Assembly: GCA_018650745.1 (NCBI GenBank)
Contig: JABIFK010000877.1
Coordinates: 1 to 19,892 of the forward strand
Direction of reading: 5' to 3'
Length of the DNA: 19,892 nucleotides
From: Candidatus Latescibacterota bacterium
Lineage (GTDB): Bacteria; Latescibacterota; UBA2968
The notes beneath the pieces are model-generated. The model was given only the letters and a program-made list of their open reading frames with translations. It made no database searches and was not told the origin of the DNA. Positions 1 through 8,106 of this stretch are shown here, piece after piece; position 1 is the first letter of the stretch; the number at the start of each line of letters is the position of its first letter. Position numbers and translations under genes: made by a program.

Positions 1-44
1 ATAATCCTCTCCAAAAAATCTGAGTATGACTACATTTAAAATGA
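1..44. other. Short left-edge non-coding stretch
   Basis: This is the sequence downstream of the stop codon of the 1697-residue kinase. It has no hairpin followed by a T-run in the minus-strand direction, so transcription probably continues past the window edge. Its only recognisable signal is the Shine-Dalgarno-like stretch at 6-12, listed separately. Confidence 0.6.
6..12 (-). promoter_or_regulatory. Candidate ribosome binding site of a gene beyond the left edge
   Basis: Read on the minus strand the bases are GGAGAGG, followed by ATTAT up to the window edge. That is a strong Shine-Dalgarno sequence at the right distance for a start codon just outside the window. It suggests the operon continues with another minus-strand gene after the 1697-residue kinase. 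The start codon itself is not visible, so this is inference. Confidence 0.45.
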
Positions 45-3000
45 TCAAATAATCTTTTGAATCACTTTCCCCAAATCGTCAAATGTCGTGAGTTGATCTT
101 TCACTTGATCCAAATCAAACATCTCAGAAGCATCCTGCAATTGCTCTCCCCAGGCCATGAGAGGTGGATAGTGATATGTTTGCCCCAATGCACAAATCTC
201 ACCCGCAAATGATTCAATGTCATTAAATGACAACGTGGCCATTAACTCTTCAACGTATTCACTTCTTTCTTTCAAATCAGAAGCCAGCTCTGGCAATTTG
301 CTCATCACACTTTGAGGCAGATCAACATATTCTTTTGCAACGAAATCTTGAACAGGTATTTCAATAACATCCTGTATAGCAGTTATCAATCGAATCAATT
401 CTTCATCAACCAAAACCAATTCATTTTCAATTTCAGAATGCGTTTGTTTGTCATGAATTGAAGTTTCAAGCTTTCCCGCTCTTTGCTGTAATTCATCTGC
501 ACCCAATGTACCAGCAACACCCTTTAAAGAGTGTGCCGTGCGTTCTGCTGCTTCGGTGTCGCCGTCTTTCAGTTGCCGACGAATGGTTGCAACCGACTCA
601 GCCTCTTCACCTGTTACAAAACTTCGTACCAACCGCTCATAAAAATCCCGTTTGCCCATCACCCGTTTCAAACCAGCCCCAACATCAAGCCCCGACACAG
701 CTTCAAGACCCTTTGAGGGCGTGTCATTGGCAACAGATGTATCTTCAACAAGGTCATTGTTTTCTTTATCATCAGACGCCGTTTGAACGTCACGATCGCC
801 GGGTTTGATCCATTTGATAAGTGCACGAAACAGTTGGGCGGGGTCAATGGGTTTGGCCACATGGTCATTCATGCCCGCCTCATCACATTTATCTTTATCA
901 GACTGCATCGCACCGGCCGTCATCGCCAATATGGGCAAATCAGAAAATTGCTTCTGCTCACGAATTTTCTCTGTTGCAGTCAAACCATCCATCACGGGCA
1001 TTTGCACATCCATCAAAACCACATCATAATCATTTTCCCCAACCATCTGGAGTGCTTCTTGACCATTGTTGGCAATATCAACAACAAAACCCGAGTCCGA
1101 TAAAAGCTCTGATGCAACCTGTTGGTTGAGCAAATTGTCTTCTGTAAGCAAAACCCGCGCACCCAGAACAGGTTTGAGCTCTTCTGATGAAACACCTTGT
1201 TCAACCGAAACTTCTGTGCGTGTCGATTCCCCCCCCAATGCCACAACAGCAGCATCAAATAATTGAGAGGCATTAACAGGTTTGGTCAGTGTTGCCCGAA
1301 TACCCACACGTTCGGCATCTTCAGATATTTCATGTGTACCATAAGCCGTTACCATAATAGGCTGCGGTGAAATTTCCAAATCCATTTCGTTTAACCGACG
1401 AATGGTTTCGATGCCATCCATACCAGGTGGCATATGCCAATCTATAAATAAGATTTCATAGGGGTTTTCTTCTTCATTGGCACCACGAACCAATTCCAAA
1501 GCTTCCTCACCACTTGCTGCCACATCCACCTCAAAAGACATGCTTTTCAGTGTTTCCGACAGAATTTTCCGTGCATACACATTGTCATCCACAGCCAAAA
1601 CACGTCGATTTCTAAAATCAGGCTCAGGCATCAATGGTTTTTTCTGTTCCACACCTATTCCAAGACGCGCTGTAAACCAAAATGTACTGCCCACGCCCTG
1701 TTCACTTTCAACTCCCACCTCACCACCCATCAATTCCGCAAGCTGTTTGGAAATCGCCAACCCCAAACCAGTGCCACCATACTTGCGTGTTGTAGAGGTA
1801 TCTGCCTGCTGAAAAGATTGAAACAACTTGCCCTTTTGCTCAGGTGTCAGACCAATTCCCGTGTCTTGTACTTCAAAACGCACAAGCATATCATCATCCA
1901 ATGTCTCAACCACGCGTGCACGCAAGATGACTTCACCTTTTTCGGTAAACTTGACCGCATTGTTAGAATAATTAATCAGTACCTGACCGATCCTTAACGC
2001 ATCCCCCTTAAGTGCTCTGGGAAACTCGGGTTCCACATCAAAGATCAGCTCCAAACCTTTGTCAGAGGTTTTTTCACCAACTAAATTGCCAACATTATCA
2101 AGCACACTGTCAAAATCAAAATCAACCCGTTCAATGTCCAACTTACCAGCTTCAATCTTAGAAAAGTCAAGAATGTCGTTAATGATGCCCAACAAATGAT
2201 TACCTGATGTGTGAATTTTTTGTACATAATCACGTTGTTTCGGGTTGAGGTCTGTGCGCATAGCCAAATGTGACATACCAATGATCGCATTCATAGGCGT
2301 GCGAATCTCATGGCTCATATTGGCCAAAAAATCAGCCTTTGATTGTGCCGCATCTTCAGCAATCACTTTGGCATCTTCAAGTTCTTTGTTCAATGCCTTA
2401 AGGGGCGTAATATCTACGATCCACGCAAGAATACCCGCTTTGCCTTCATATTCCGTCTTAATATATGTGGCCAAGAAATCTCGAGCTTCACCCTGTGGGC
2501 TCCAATACTGAATCTCAAATTCGCTGACAATATCATTATTTTCAAGCGCAACAACCAATTGATCGCGCTCTTCTGGGTTGACATACACATCAGGCGAATC
2601 ATCACCCACGCGTAATTTGACCATTTCCTCAAACTGAGCATTGGTATACCGTACAACACCCTCTGTGGTAATGCATACACCAATCGGGCTTGTATCAAGC
2701 AGTTCCTGCAATTCTTCCTGTTTGCGCCGAACCAGTTCTTCAGCAGCTTTGCGCTCTGTAATATCGCGAAAGCTAATCACCGCCCCAAGCAATACATCAT
2801 TCTTTTTAATAGGTGTTGCTGTGTATTCAACCGGAATGCTATGTCCATCTTTATGCCACAACACTTCATCGTCTATCGTCGTCACAACACCTTTGGTAAA
2901 CGCAGCACGCATAGGACACGTGTCACCTTCATAATTAGAACCATCTTCATGAGCATAATGAATCAGCGCGTGTGTCGATTTGCCAATCAATTCGTCGGGT

Positions 3001-5138
3001 TCATAACCCAACATTCGACAAGCGACAGGATTGACAAACGTTGCGCGACCCTCTGTATCAAGCCCAAAAATACCTTCACCGCTCGATTCCAAAATCAATC
3101 GGGTACGCTCTTCTGCTTGCTCTCTTTCACTTGTCTCTTGAGAAAGTCTCAATGAAGTGGCAACAATTTCACATGCCTTTTCCAACCAACGCTGTTGCTC
3201 CTGAGAAATAGGTTCCAACAAGCACAACTCCACCACACCTGCTAAATCATTACTTGAAATAAGCGGTGCGGTCACAATTTGATTGGCAGCCGCGTTTCCA
3301 AATCCAAAAGTAATGGGATAGGTGTCTTCAGGAGGTACATGGATAGCCAATTTGCGCGATAACCCCACTTGCCCCACACTGCCAATACCAAAAGCAAAAC
3401 GGACCAAATCTTCTGCATCAGGTGGCAACGCCTGCGCGGCCACTCTGTGTAAATGATCGTCCTCTAAAACATACAACGCCCCAACAGGGGCACCCACAAA
3501 TTCGGCAATGGCCATCAAGGCGCGTTCTGCCACTTCTTCAACCGTTAACTTACCCTGCAATTGCGAGGTTAACGTTGCCAAGCTTGATTCTTCCGTTGCA
3601 CGTGCTTCCGATACGTCTGTTAAATGCTGGAGTTCCACAGTTCGCAATTCAGATTGTTGGGCATATTCTTTAAGTTCTTCTTCTGCACGGCTCCGTTCAC
3701 TGTTCCAAGAATCCAAATCAGAAATGAGTCGATTAAAGGCTTGTGTGAGCATACCAATTTCATCTTGAGAAGTTGCCTCAACATGCTGGTTGTGATCTCC
3801 TGCACCATAAGCCTCAATGGCTCGGTTAAGGCGGAGAACAGGCTTCGAAAAAGTGCCCGAAACATACAGACCAATTAAACAAATGACACCCGAAAGAATC
3901 AGACCAGAAATCAAAATACGATTGCGAAGTGCAACAACTGGCGCAAATGCCTCAGCTTCGTCCATTTCGGCAACAATGGCCAACGTCAGATTGCTTATTT
4001 GCAAAGGCGCAAAAGCACTCAATACAGACACACCCCGATAATCTTCAATAATACGGGTATCAAACTGCCCATTGAGTGCAGTTTCTGTGGCTTCTGTATG
4101 CACATTCTGACGGCCAATTGTTGTACCATCAGACTTCATGAGATGTAACATAAATGGGTCTACACCACGCAACTCTTGTACTTTGAAAAATTCTATAGGT
4201 GTTTGAATGAAAAAACGAGAGTCGTTGCGCATGGTAAAATCTTCACCCACCAAATACGTTTCACCCGACATACCAAGCCCTTCTTTCTCCCACTGTTTAT
4301 CCCCCGTCATGGTTGCATTAATATCGTGAACATCCAACTGCGCCACCAGAACACCCACCTTTTTGCCATTTTGAAAAATGGGCACAGAAGCAAAGCAGGC
4401 TGGCAACATTTTAGAAGGCGGATAAAGCGCAAAATCAACCAAAAATGTAGACCCATCATTTCGAGAGGCTGCAGCTTCTCGAAATGCATCTGCAAGATTA
4501 GAATCTGCATAGGGTCCATTGTAAAGATTTGTACCAAGGTCGGGTTCCTTTAAAACCGAATACACAACATGACCCGTTTCATGGTCAATCAAAAGCAAGT
4601 CATAAAATCCAACCTGCTGTTTGATACCTTCTAACATGGGATGGTATTTTTCATGTACCTGTCCATAGGCATCTAATTGCCCATCGGGTGCAATATCATC
4701 AAGCATATAAACAGATTGAAGCAACAAACCTGCTCGGCCTTGCGGCAGTGCCTTTGAGAGTGAAAGAACCTCAGATCGATCATCGGAATTCACAGCGGAT
4801 AAATAATGGTTGCGATAATAAGATCTCAGGCGATTTTCTTGTGCTTCAATATCACCATCATCACCAATTTGATGAAACGCCTCGGAAAATTGAGCCATGG
4901 CTTCTGCAAACGCTTGCCCCTGAGCCATTACAATCGCCTCATTCCTCACCCGATGAAAATAATCTTGGATCTGGCGACTCCGAATTTCTCTGATGCCTGT
5001 AAGCTGTTTAAATGTGCTCTCGCGCAATGCCTCTCGCGCATCCCAATAACTTTGAGAACCCGTCACAAGCACAGACGCCAACCCCACAAACAAGAGTGAC
5101 ATCAACAACTTGGTTCTAATCGGCAAATTTCTAAACAT
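45..5138 (-). CDS. Hybrid histidine kinase with dCache-HAMP-GAF-PAS-PAS sensor, two receivers and Hpt
   Basis: Inner-membrane hybrid kinase of the BvgS type, 1697 residues, expected to autophosphorylate and pass phosphate along an internal His-Asp-Asp/His relay. Domains in order: TM1 (about 10-30); a large periplasmic region resembling double Cache, with the motif GMSGETYLVGEDFTMRNDSRF's core (SGETYLVG, then NDSRF) near residue 290; TM2 (about 408-430); HAMP (430-485); GAF (518-670); PAS (677-793); PAS (about 813-925); HisKA with H943 in the SHEIRTPMN box; HATPase with N-box NYSNNAVKF near 1056 and GTGLGLAI; REC1 with D1233 in IDWHMPPG; REC2 with D1377 in LMDVQMP; Hpt with H1536 in TAHSLKG; and an unnamed C-terminal helical module (about 1615-1697). 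All key residues are intact. The ATG is preceded by AAGGAG at 5147-5152, abutting the previous gene's stop codon, so the two are probably translationally linked. The ligand is unknown. Confidence 0.95.
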   Translation of the reverse strand: MFRNLPIRTKLLMSLLFVGLASVLVTGSQSYWDAREALRESTFKQLTGIREIRSRQIQDYFHRVRNEAIVMAQGQAFAEAMAQFSEAFHQIGDDGDIEAQENRLRSYYRNHYLSAVNSDDRSEVLSLSKALPQGRAGLLLQSVYMLDDIAPDGQLDAYGQVHEKYHPMLEGIKQQVGFYDLLLIDHETGHVVYSVLKEPDLGTNLYNGPYADSNLADAFREAAASRNDGSTFLVDFALYPPSKMLPACFASVPIFQNGKKVGVLVAQLDVHDINATMTGDKQWEKEGLGMSGETYLVGEDFTMRNDSRFFIQTPIEFFKVQELRGVDPFMLHLMKSDGTTIGRQNVHTEATETALNGQFDTRIIEDYRGVSVLSAFAPLQISNLTLAIVAEMDEAEAFAPVVALRNRILISGLILSGVICLIGLYVSGTFSKPVLRLNRAIEAYGAGDHNQHVEATSQDEIGMLTQAFNRLISDLDSWNSERSRAEEELKEYAQQSELRTVELQHLTDVSEARATEESSLATLTSQLQGKLTVEEVAERALMAIAEFVGAPVGALYVLEDDHLHRVAAQALPPDAEDLVRFAFGIGSVGQVGLSRKLAIHVPPEDTYPITFGFGNAAANQIVTAPLISSNDLAGVVELCLLEPISQEQQRWLEKACEIVATSLRLSQETSEREQAEERTRLILESSGEGIFGLDTEGRATFVNPVACRMLGYEPDELIGKSTHALIHYAHEDGSNYEGDTCPMRAAFTKGVVTTIDDEVLWHKDGHSIPVEYTATPIKKNDVLLGAVISFRDITERKAAEELVRRKQEELQELLDTSPIGVCITTEGVVRYTNAQFEEMVKLRVGDDSPDVYVNPEERDQLVVALENNDIVSEFEIQYWSPQGEARDFLATYIKTEYEGKAGILAWIVDITPLKALNKELEDAKVIAEDAAQSKADFLANMSHEIRTPMNAIIGMSHLAMRTDLNPKQRDYVQKIHTSGNHLLGIINDILDFSKIEAGKLDIERVDFDFDSVLDNVGNLVGEKTSDKGLELIFDVEPEFPRALKGDALRIGQVLINYSNNAVKFTEKGEVILRARVVETLDDDMLVRFEVQDTGIGLTPEQKGKLFQSFQQADTSTTRKYGGTGLGLAISKQLAELMGGEVGVESEQGVGSTFWFTARLGIGVEQKKPLMPEPDFRNRRVLAVDDNVYARKILSETLKSMSFEVDVAASGEEALELVRGANEEENPYEILFIDWHMPPGMDGIETIRRLNEMDLEISPQPIMVTAYGTHEISEDAERVGIRATLTKPVNASQLFDAAVVALGGESTRTEVSVEQGVSSEELKPVLGARVLLTEDNLLNQQVASELLSDSGFVVDIANNGQEALQMVGENDYDVVLMDVQMPVMDGLTATEKIREQKQFSDLPILAMTAGAMQSDKDKCDEAGMNDHVAKPIDPAQLFRALIKWIKPGDRDVQTASDDKENNDLVEDTSVANDTPSKGLEAVSGLDVGAGLKRVMGKRDFYERLVRSFVTGEEAESVATIRRQLKDGDTEAAERTAHSLKGVAGTLGADELQQRAGKLETSIHDKQTHSEIENELVLVDEELIRLITAIQDVIEIPVQDFVAKEYVDLPQSVMSKLPELASDLKERSEYVEELMATLSFNDIESFAGEICALGQTYHYPPLMAWGEQLQDASEMFDLDQVKDQLTTFDDLGKVIQKII

Positions 5139-5146
5139 CTTCCCAT

Positions 5147-5152
5147 CTCCTT
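5147..5152 (-). promoter_or_regulatory. Ribosome binding site fixing the start of the 1697-residue kinase
   Basis: The minus strand reads AAGGAG eight bases before the ATG at 5138 and immediately after the TAA stop of the upstream sensor gene (5153-5155). Another ATG overlaps the end of this site and is too close to be used, so the start at 5138 is favoured. Confidence 0.75.
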
Positions 5153-7201
5153 TTACGACGCATCGTGCATTTCTGCCCGATCAGTAATATCTTCTTTTAC
5201 AGCCACAAAATGCGAAACCTCACCTTTATCATCCCGAATCGGTGAAACAGACGCACGCTCCCAATATTCCTCACCATTCTTCCTGCGATTACAAAACTCC
5301 CCGTGCCATTCTTCACCTGCCAAAACAGTATCCCACAGGTTTTTGTAAAACGCATCCGACTGTCGTCCACTTTTTAGCATACGAGGCGTCTGCCCAACAG
5401 CCTCTTCAAATGTATATCCTGTGACTTCCGTAAACTTCGGGTTCACATATTCAATAATCCCATCGCGGTCTGTAATCACCACAAGAGCCGGGCTTTGCTC
5501 AGTTGCTCGAGATAGTTTGCGCAATCGAGCCTGTTCCGCCTTGTGTTCCGTAATGTCCCGCACCGCCGCAACAATCAACAATTCATCAGGCGTTTCGATG
5601 GGGTTCAAACTGATCTCAACGGGAAACTCCGACCCATCTTTACGAATGGCAAAAAAATCCAATCCTTTACCCATTTCACGCGAATGAGGCTTCATTGCAA
5701 ACCTCGACACATAACCATCATGCCCACCATGAAAACGATCAGGTATCAAATCGGTAACAGGCTGCCCCATCAAATCACCGCGTTCATATCCAAATGTCTT
5801 TTCAGCCATCGCATTGGTCATAATGATTTCACCTTGTGCATTTGTAATGACCATACTATCAGGCGTTGATTCCAAAATTAATCGAATGCGTTCATCTGCC
5901 TGTGTTTTTTCAACGCCCTCTTGTGCCAACCTTAAAGCCGCAGCCGTAATCTCAGATGCTTTATTCAACCACCGACTATGCATGCCGTTAAAGGTGTTGA
6001 ACATATAAAGTTCAACAACCCCAGCCAAAGTATTACCCGCAACCAAAGGACAGGTAACCACATGCTGAGGAGAGGCTTTGCCCAGTCCAAATGTCACAGA
6101 CCACGTTTCATCATTCGGGCTTAATACTTGCATTTCCCGACATTGGCCCACTTGCCCAATACTGCCCGATCCCAATGAAAATGAAGTTTCTTTTTCCGAT
6201 TCAGGAGGCAAAGCATATTGCGCACGCCGGTGCAATTGACCATCCTTTTCAAATACATAAAGTGCCCCAGAAGGCGCTCCTATATTCTCAACCATAAAAA
6301 GAAGCGCGGTCTCTGCTATTTGCTCAGGGCTAAGTTTACCTTGGAGCTTCGATGTTAAATGAGCAAAACCTGATTCTGTATCCGCTTTTTCTTGTAATTC
6401 TGTAGTACGTGCCTCAACTTCCTTTTCCAAGTCCGACCGAAAATGAATCAACTTTGCGCGGTCTTTTGCCAAACCCTGTGCCATTTTGTTAAACGAGACT
6501 TCCAAAACTTTAAGCTCGTTGTTTCCCAACGTATTGACGTTCACTTGAAAATCTTCAATACGATCCACATCCAAACTTTCTACCGCCGATGTCAAAATAC
6601 CAAGTGGCCGACTTAAAAGCCGTTTGAAAAACCAAACAAAAATGAGACAAAGCGCACCTGCAGCAAAAAATACCTGTACCAAAGTCAATCCAACACCCAA
6701 CACCAACCTTTGCAAAACCACATGAGAACTTGAATAAACAACAATATCACCCACTTTTTGGGTCGCATCACCCTCAACAAAATGAATGGCTTCTATATAT
6801 GAAAAAACTTCGCCCCACCAATGTGGCTTAAGCATTCGGCTTTCACCTTCCATCAATACGACCATACCACTCGGATCAAGCACAAGACCGCCCACACAAA
6901 TCGTTTTGCCCGATTCGTCCCGTATCTCTGCGCCCACCACAGAAGGCAACTTGACCATCCCATCAAAAAAGCTTTGCACCTGCTCTGTATTCACGTCCCA
7001 CAGCGCTTGGGCCACGCCCGGTGCAAAAGACTTATGGATCAAGCTCATTTCTTTTGTCACTTCTCGTTTGACACTGTAATATTGAATCACAACATCCAAA
7101 ACAAAAAGTAAGAGCGCAACAACAAGATACAAAGACAGTACGCGAACCAATACTTGTCGTGCTACAGATTTTTGGACACCCAAATTTTTAAATAAATTCA
7201 T
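5153..7201 (-). CDS. Membrane sensor protein HAMP-GAF-PAS-PAS without a kinase domain
   Basis: 682-residue membrane-anchored sensor. TM1 lies at about 17-40, a short periplasmic domain at about 41-160 (with the segment ALWDVNTEQVQSFF), TM2 at about 162-188, HAMP at 189-245, a linker helix, GAF at about 278-425, PAS/PAC at about 440-550 and a second PAS/PAC at about 565-680. The protein stops a few residues after the last PAC (VKEDITDRAEMHDAS). There is no HisKA, HATPase, GGDEF, EAL or methyl-accepting domain. The GAF and first PAS are clearly related to those of the next gene (shared LQGKL, GAP-GALYV, GVVEL and ERIRLILES-type stretches). No kinase remnant follows the stop: the ribosome binding site and start of the next gene begin at once, so this is not a recent truncation. 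It may work by hetero-oligomerising with the neighbouring kinases; this is inference. A weak ribosome site (GCGAGAAA) precedes the ATG. Confidence 0.88.
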   Translation of the reverse strand: MNLFKNLGVQKSVARQVLVRVLSLYLVVALLLFVLDVVIQYYSVKREVTKEMSLIHKSFAPGVAQALWDVNTEQVQSFFDGMVKLPSVVGAEIRDESGKTICVGGLVLDPSGMVVLMEGESRMLKPHWWGEVFSYIEAIHFVEGDATQKVGDIVVYSSSHVVLQRLVLGVGLTLVQVFFAAGALCLIFVWFFKRLLSRPLGILTSAVESLDVDRIEDFQVNVNTLGNNELKVLEVSFNKMAQGLAKDRAKLIHFRSDLEKEVEARTTELQEKADTESGFAHLTSKLQGKLSPEQIAETALLFMVENIGAPSGALYVFEKDGQLHRRAQYALPPESEKETSFSLGSGSIGQVGQCREMQVLSPNDETWSVTFGLGKASPQHVVTCPLVAGNTLAGVVELYMFNTFNGMHSRWLNKASEITAAALRLAQEGVEKTQADERIRLILESTPDSMVITNAQGEIIMTNAMAEKTFGYERGDLMGQPVTDLIPDRFHGGHDGYVSRFAMKPHSREMGKGLDFFAIRKDGSEFPVEISLNPIETPDELLIVAAVRDITEHKAEQARLRKLSRATEQSPALVVITDRDGIIEYVNPKFTEVTGYTFEEAVGQTPRMLKSGRQSDAFYKNLWDTVLAGEEWHGEFCNRRKNGEEYWERASVSPIRDDKGEVSHFVAVKEDITDRAEMHDAS

Positions 7202-7249
7202 AAATTTCTCGCCAAAGCATATAGAAGAAACATCTATTGAGACATGACA

Positions 7250-8053
7250 TTACTTTTTCAAATACTTCTCTCGAATACGGTCTACTGTCCCATCTTCCCA
7301 CAATGCATCCAGAGCTTTTTGGAGTGTATCAATAACATCACCCTCTGTAGACATGTGGAAAGCATACCCCATATGAGACTCTTTAAGCAAATAAATAGGC
7401 TCAAAAGCGTTTGGGTCAAAACCGACAAGTTGTGATTGATGGCTCACAATGTCTTCGGCATACGCAATCGCATCCAAACGATCTCGGTAAAGCATTTGCA
7501 CCAAATTATCCACACTGGCTTTTGCTGTAAGTGCCTTGTCATCCACACCCAAAGCCCGCACCAACAGATCACCAATATCGTTCCGAATAACACCTATTTT
7601 CAACCCGTTCATATCTGCTGCAGATTTGATCTTTAAATTTCTACTCTTTTTTGCAATCAGCGACACACGAGTCGGCAGAATTGGATACACAAATTTAAAC
7701 AGCTTATTTCGTTCTTCCGTATAAGTTGTCGAAAAAAGAGCCGTCCCAGGTTTTTTAAGTGCGGTCTGATATCCACGTGCCCACGGTTGAAGTTTCAGAT
7801 CTTTCTGTGTCAAATTTACACCCAACCGATCAAACATGGCCATCAAAACATCCACAGCAATGCCCTTGACCTGCTTGTTCTTTGCATCGCGATAATTAAA
7901 CGGTGGATACTGTTCTGTAATCCATTGCATTGCCTCAATTTCTTGGATAACATCCTTTTTGGTTTGTCCGTCTACAGAATGAGCCATCAACAAAAGAATC
8001 ACTGCGCAATAAACGACACCAAACAATTTGTTAAAATAACATGCCTTTTTCAT
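7250..8053 (-). CDS. Periplasmic solute-binding protein, family 3 (SBP_bac_3-like)
   Basis: 267-residue secreted binding protein. A hydrophobic signal peptide covers about residues 1-29 (cleavage likely near SVDG-QTKK). No lipobox cysteine is placed correctly, so it should be soluble in the periplasm. The mature part has the family-3 layout: WITEQYPPFNY near the start, GIAVDVL, then PWARGYQ, ALFSTTYTEERNKLFKFVYPI, and GLKIGVIRNDIG in the second lobe. It is close to the usual length of about 250 mature residues. AGGAGA at 8059-8064 sits seven bases before the ATG and supports this start. No permease or ATPase gene is near; it is flanked on both sides by sensor genes. I infer a role in presenting a small ligand, perhaps an amino acid, to one of the adjacent membrane sensors, but an uptake role with a distant transporter remains possible. 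Confidence 0.88.
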   Translation of the reverse strand: MKKACYFNKLFGVVYCAVILLLMAHSVDGQTKKDVIQEIEAMQWITEQYPPFNYRDAKNKQVKGIAVDVLMAMFDRLGVNLTQKDLKLQPWARGYQTALKKPGTALFSTTYTEERNKLFKFVYPILPTRVSLIAKKSRNLKIKSAADMNGLKIGVIRNDIGDLLVRALGVDDKALTAKASVDNLVQMLYRDRLDAIAYAEDIVSHQSQLVGFDPNAFEPIYLLKESHMGYAFHMSTEGDVIDTLQKALDALWEDGTVDRIREKYLKK

Positions 8054-8106
8054 AACATTCTCCTATCGCTCCATACCAAACCGATACGAAAGTCCTCGAA
8101 TCAACA

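Noticed and set aside
458..1129. Several plus-strand open frames of 60-116 codons over the Hpt and REC2 region of the first kinase
   Set aside because: They lie antisense to well-supported coding sequence, have no recognisable domains and recur at equivalent places in the paralogous cores, as expected of shadow frames.
5153..5300. The 682-residue sensor as a frameshifted part of the following 1697-residue kinase
   Set aside because: The following gene has its own ribosome site, transmembrane and Cache domains, GAF and PAS; no kinase sequence lies in another frame between the two genes.
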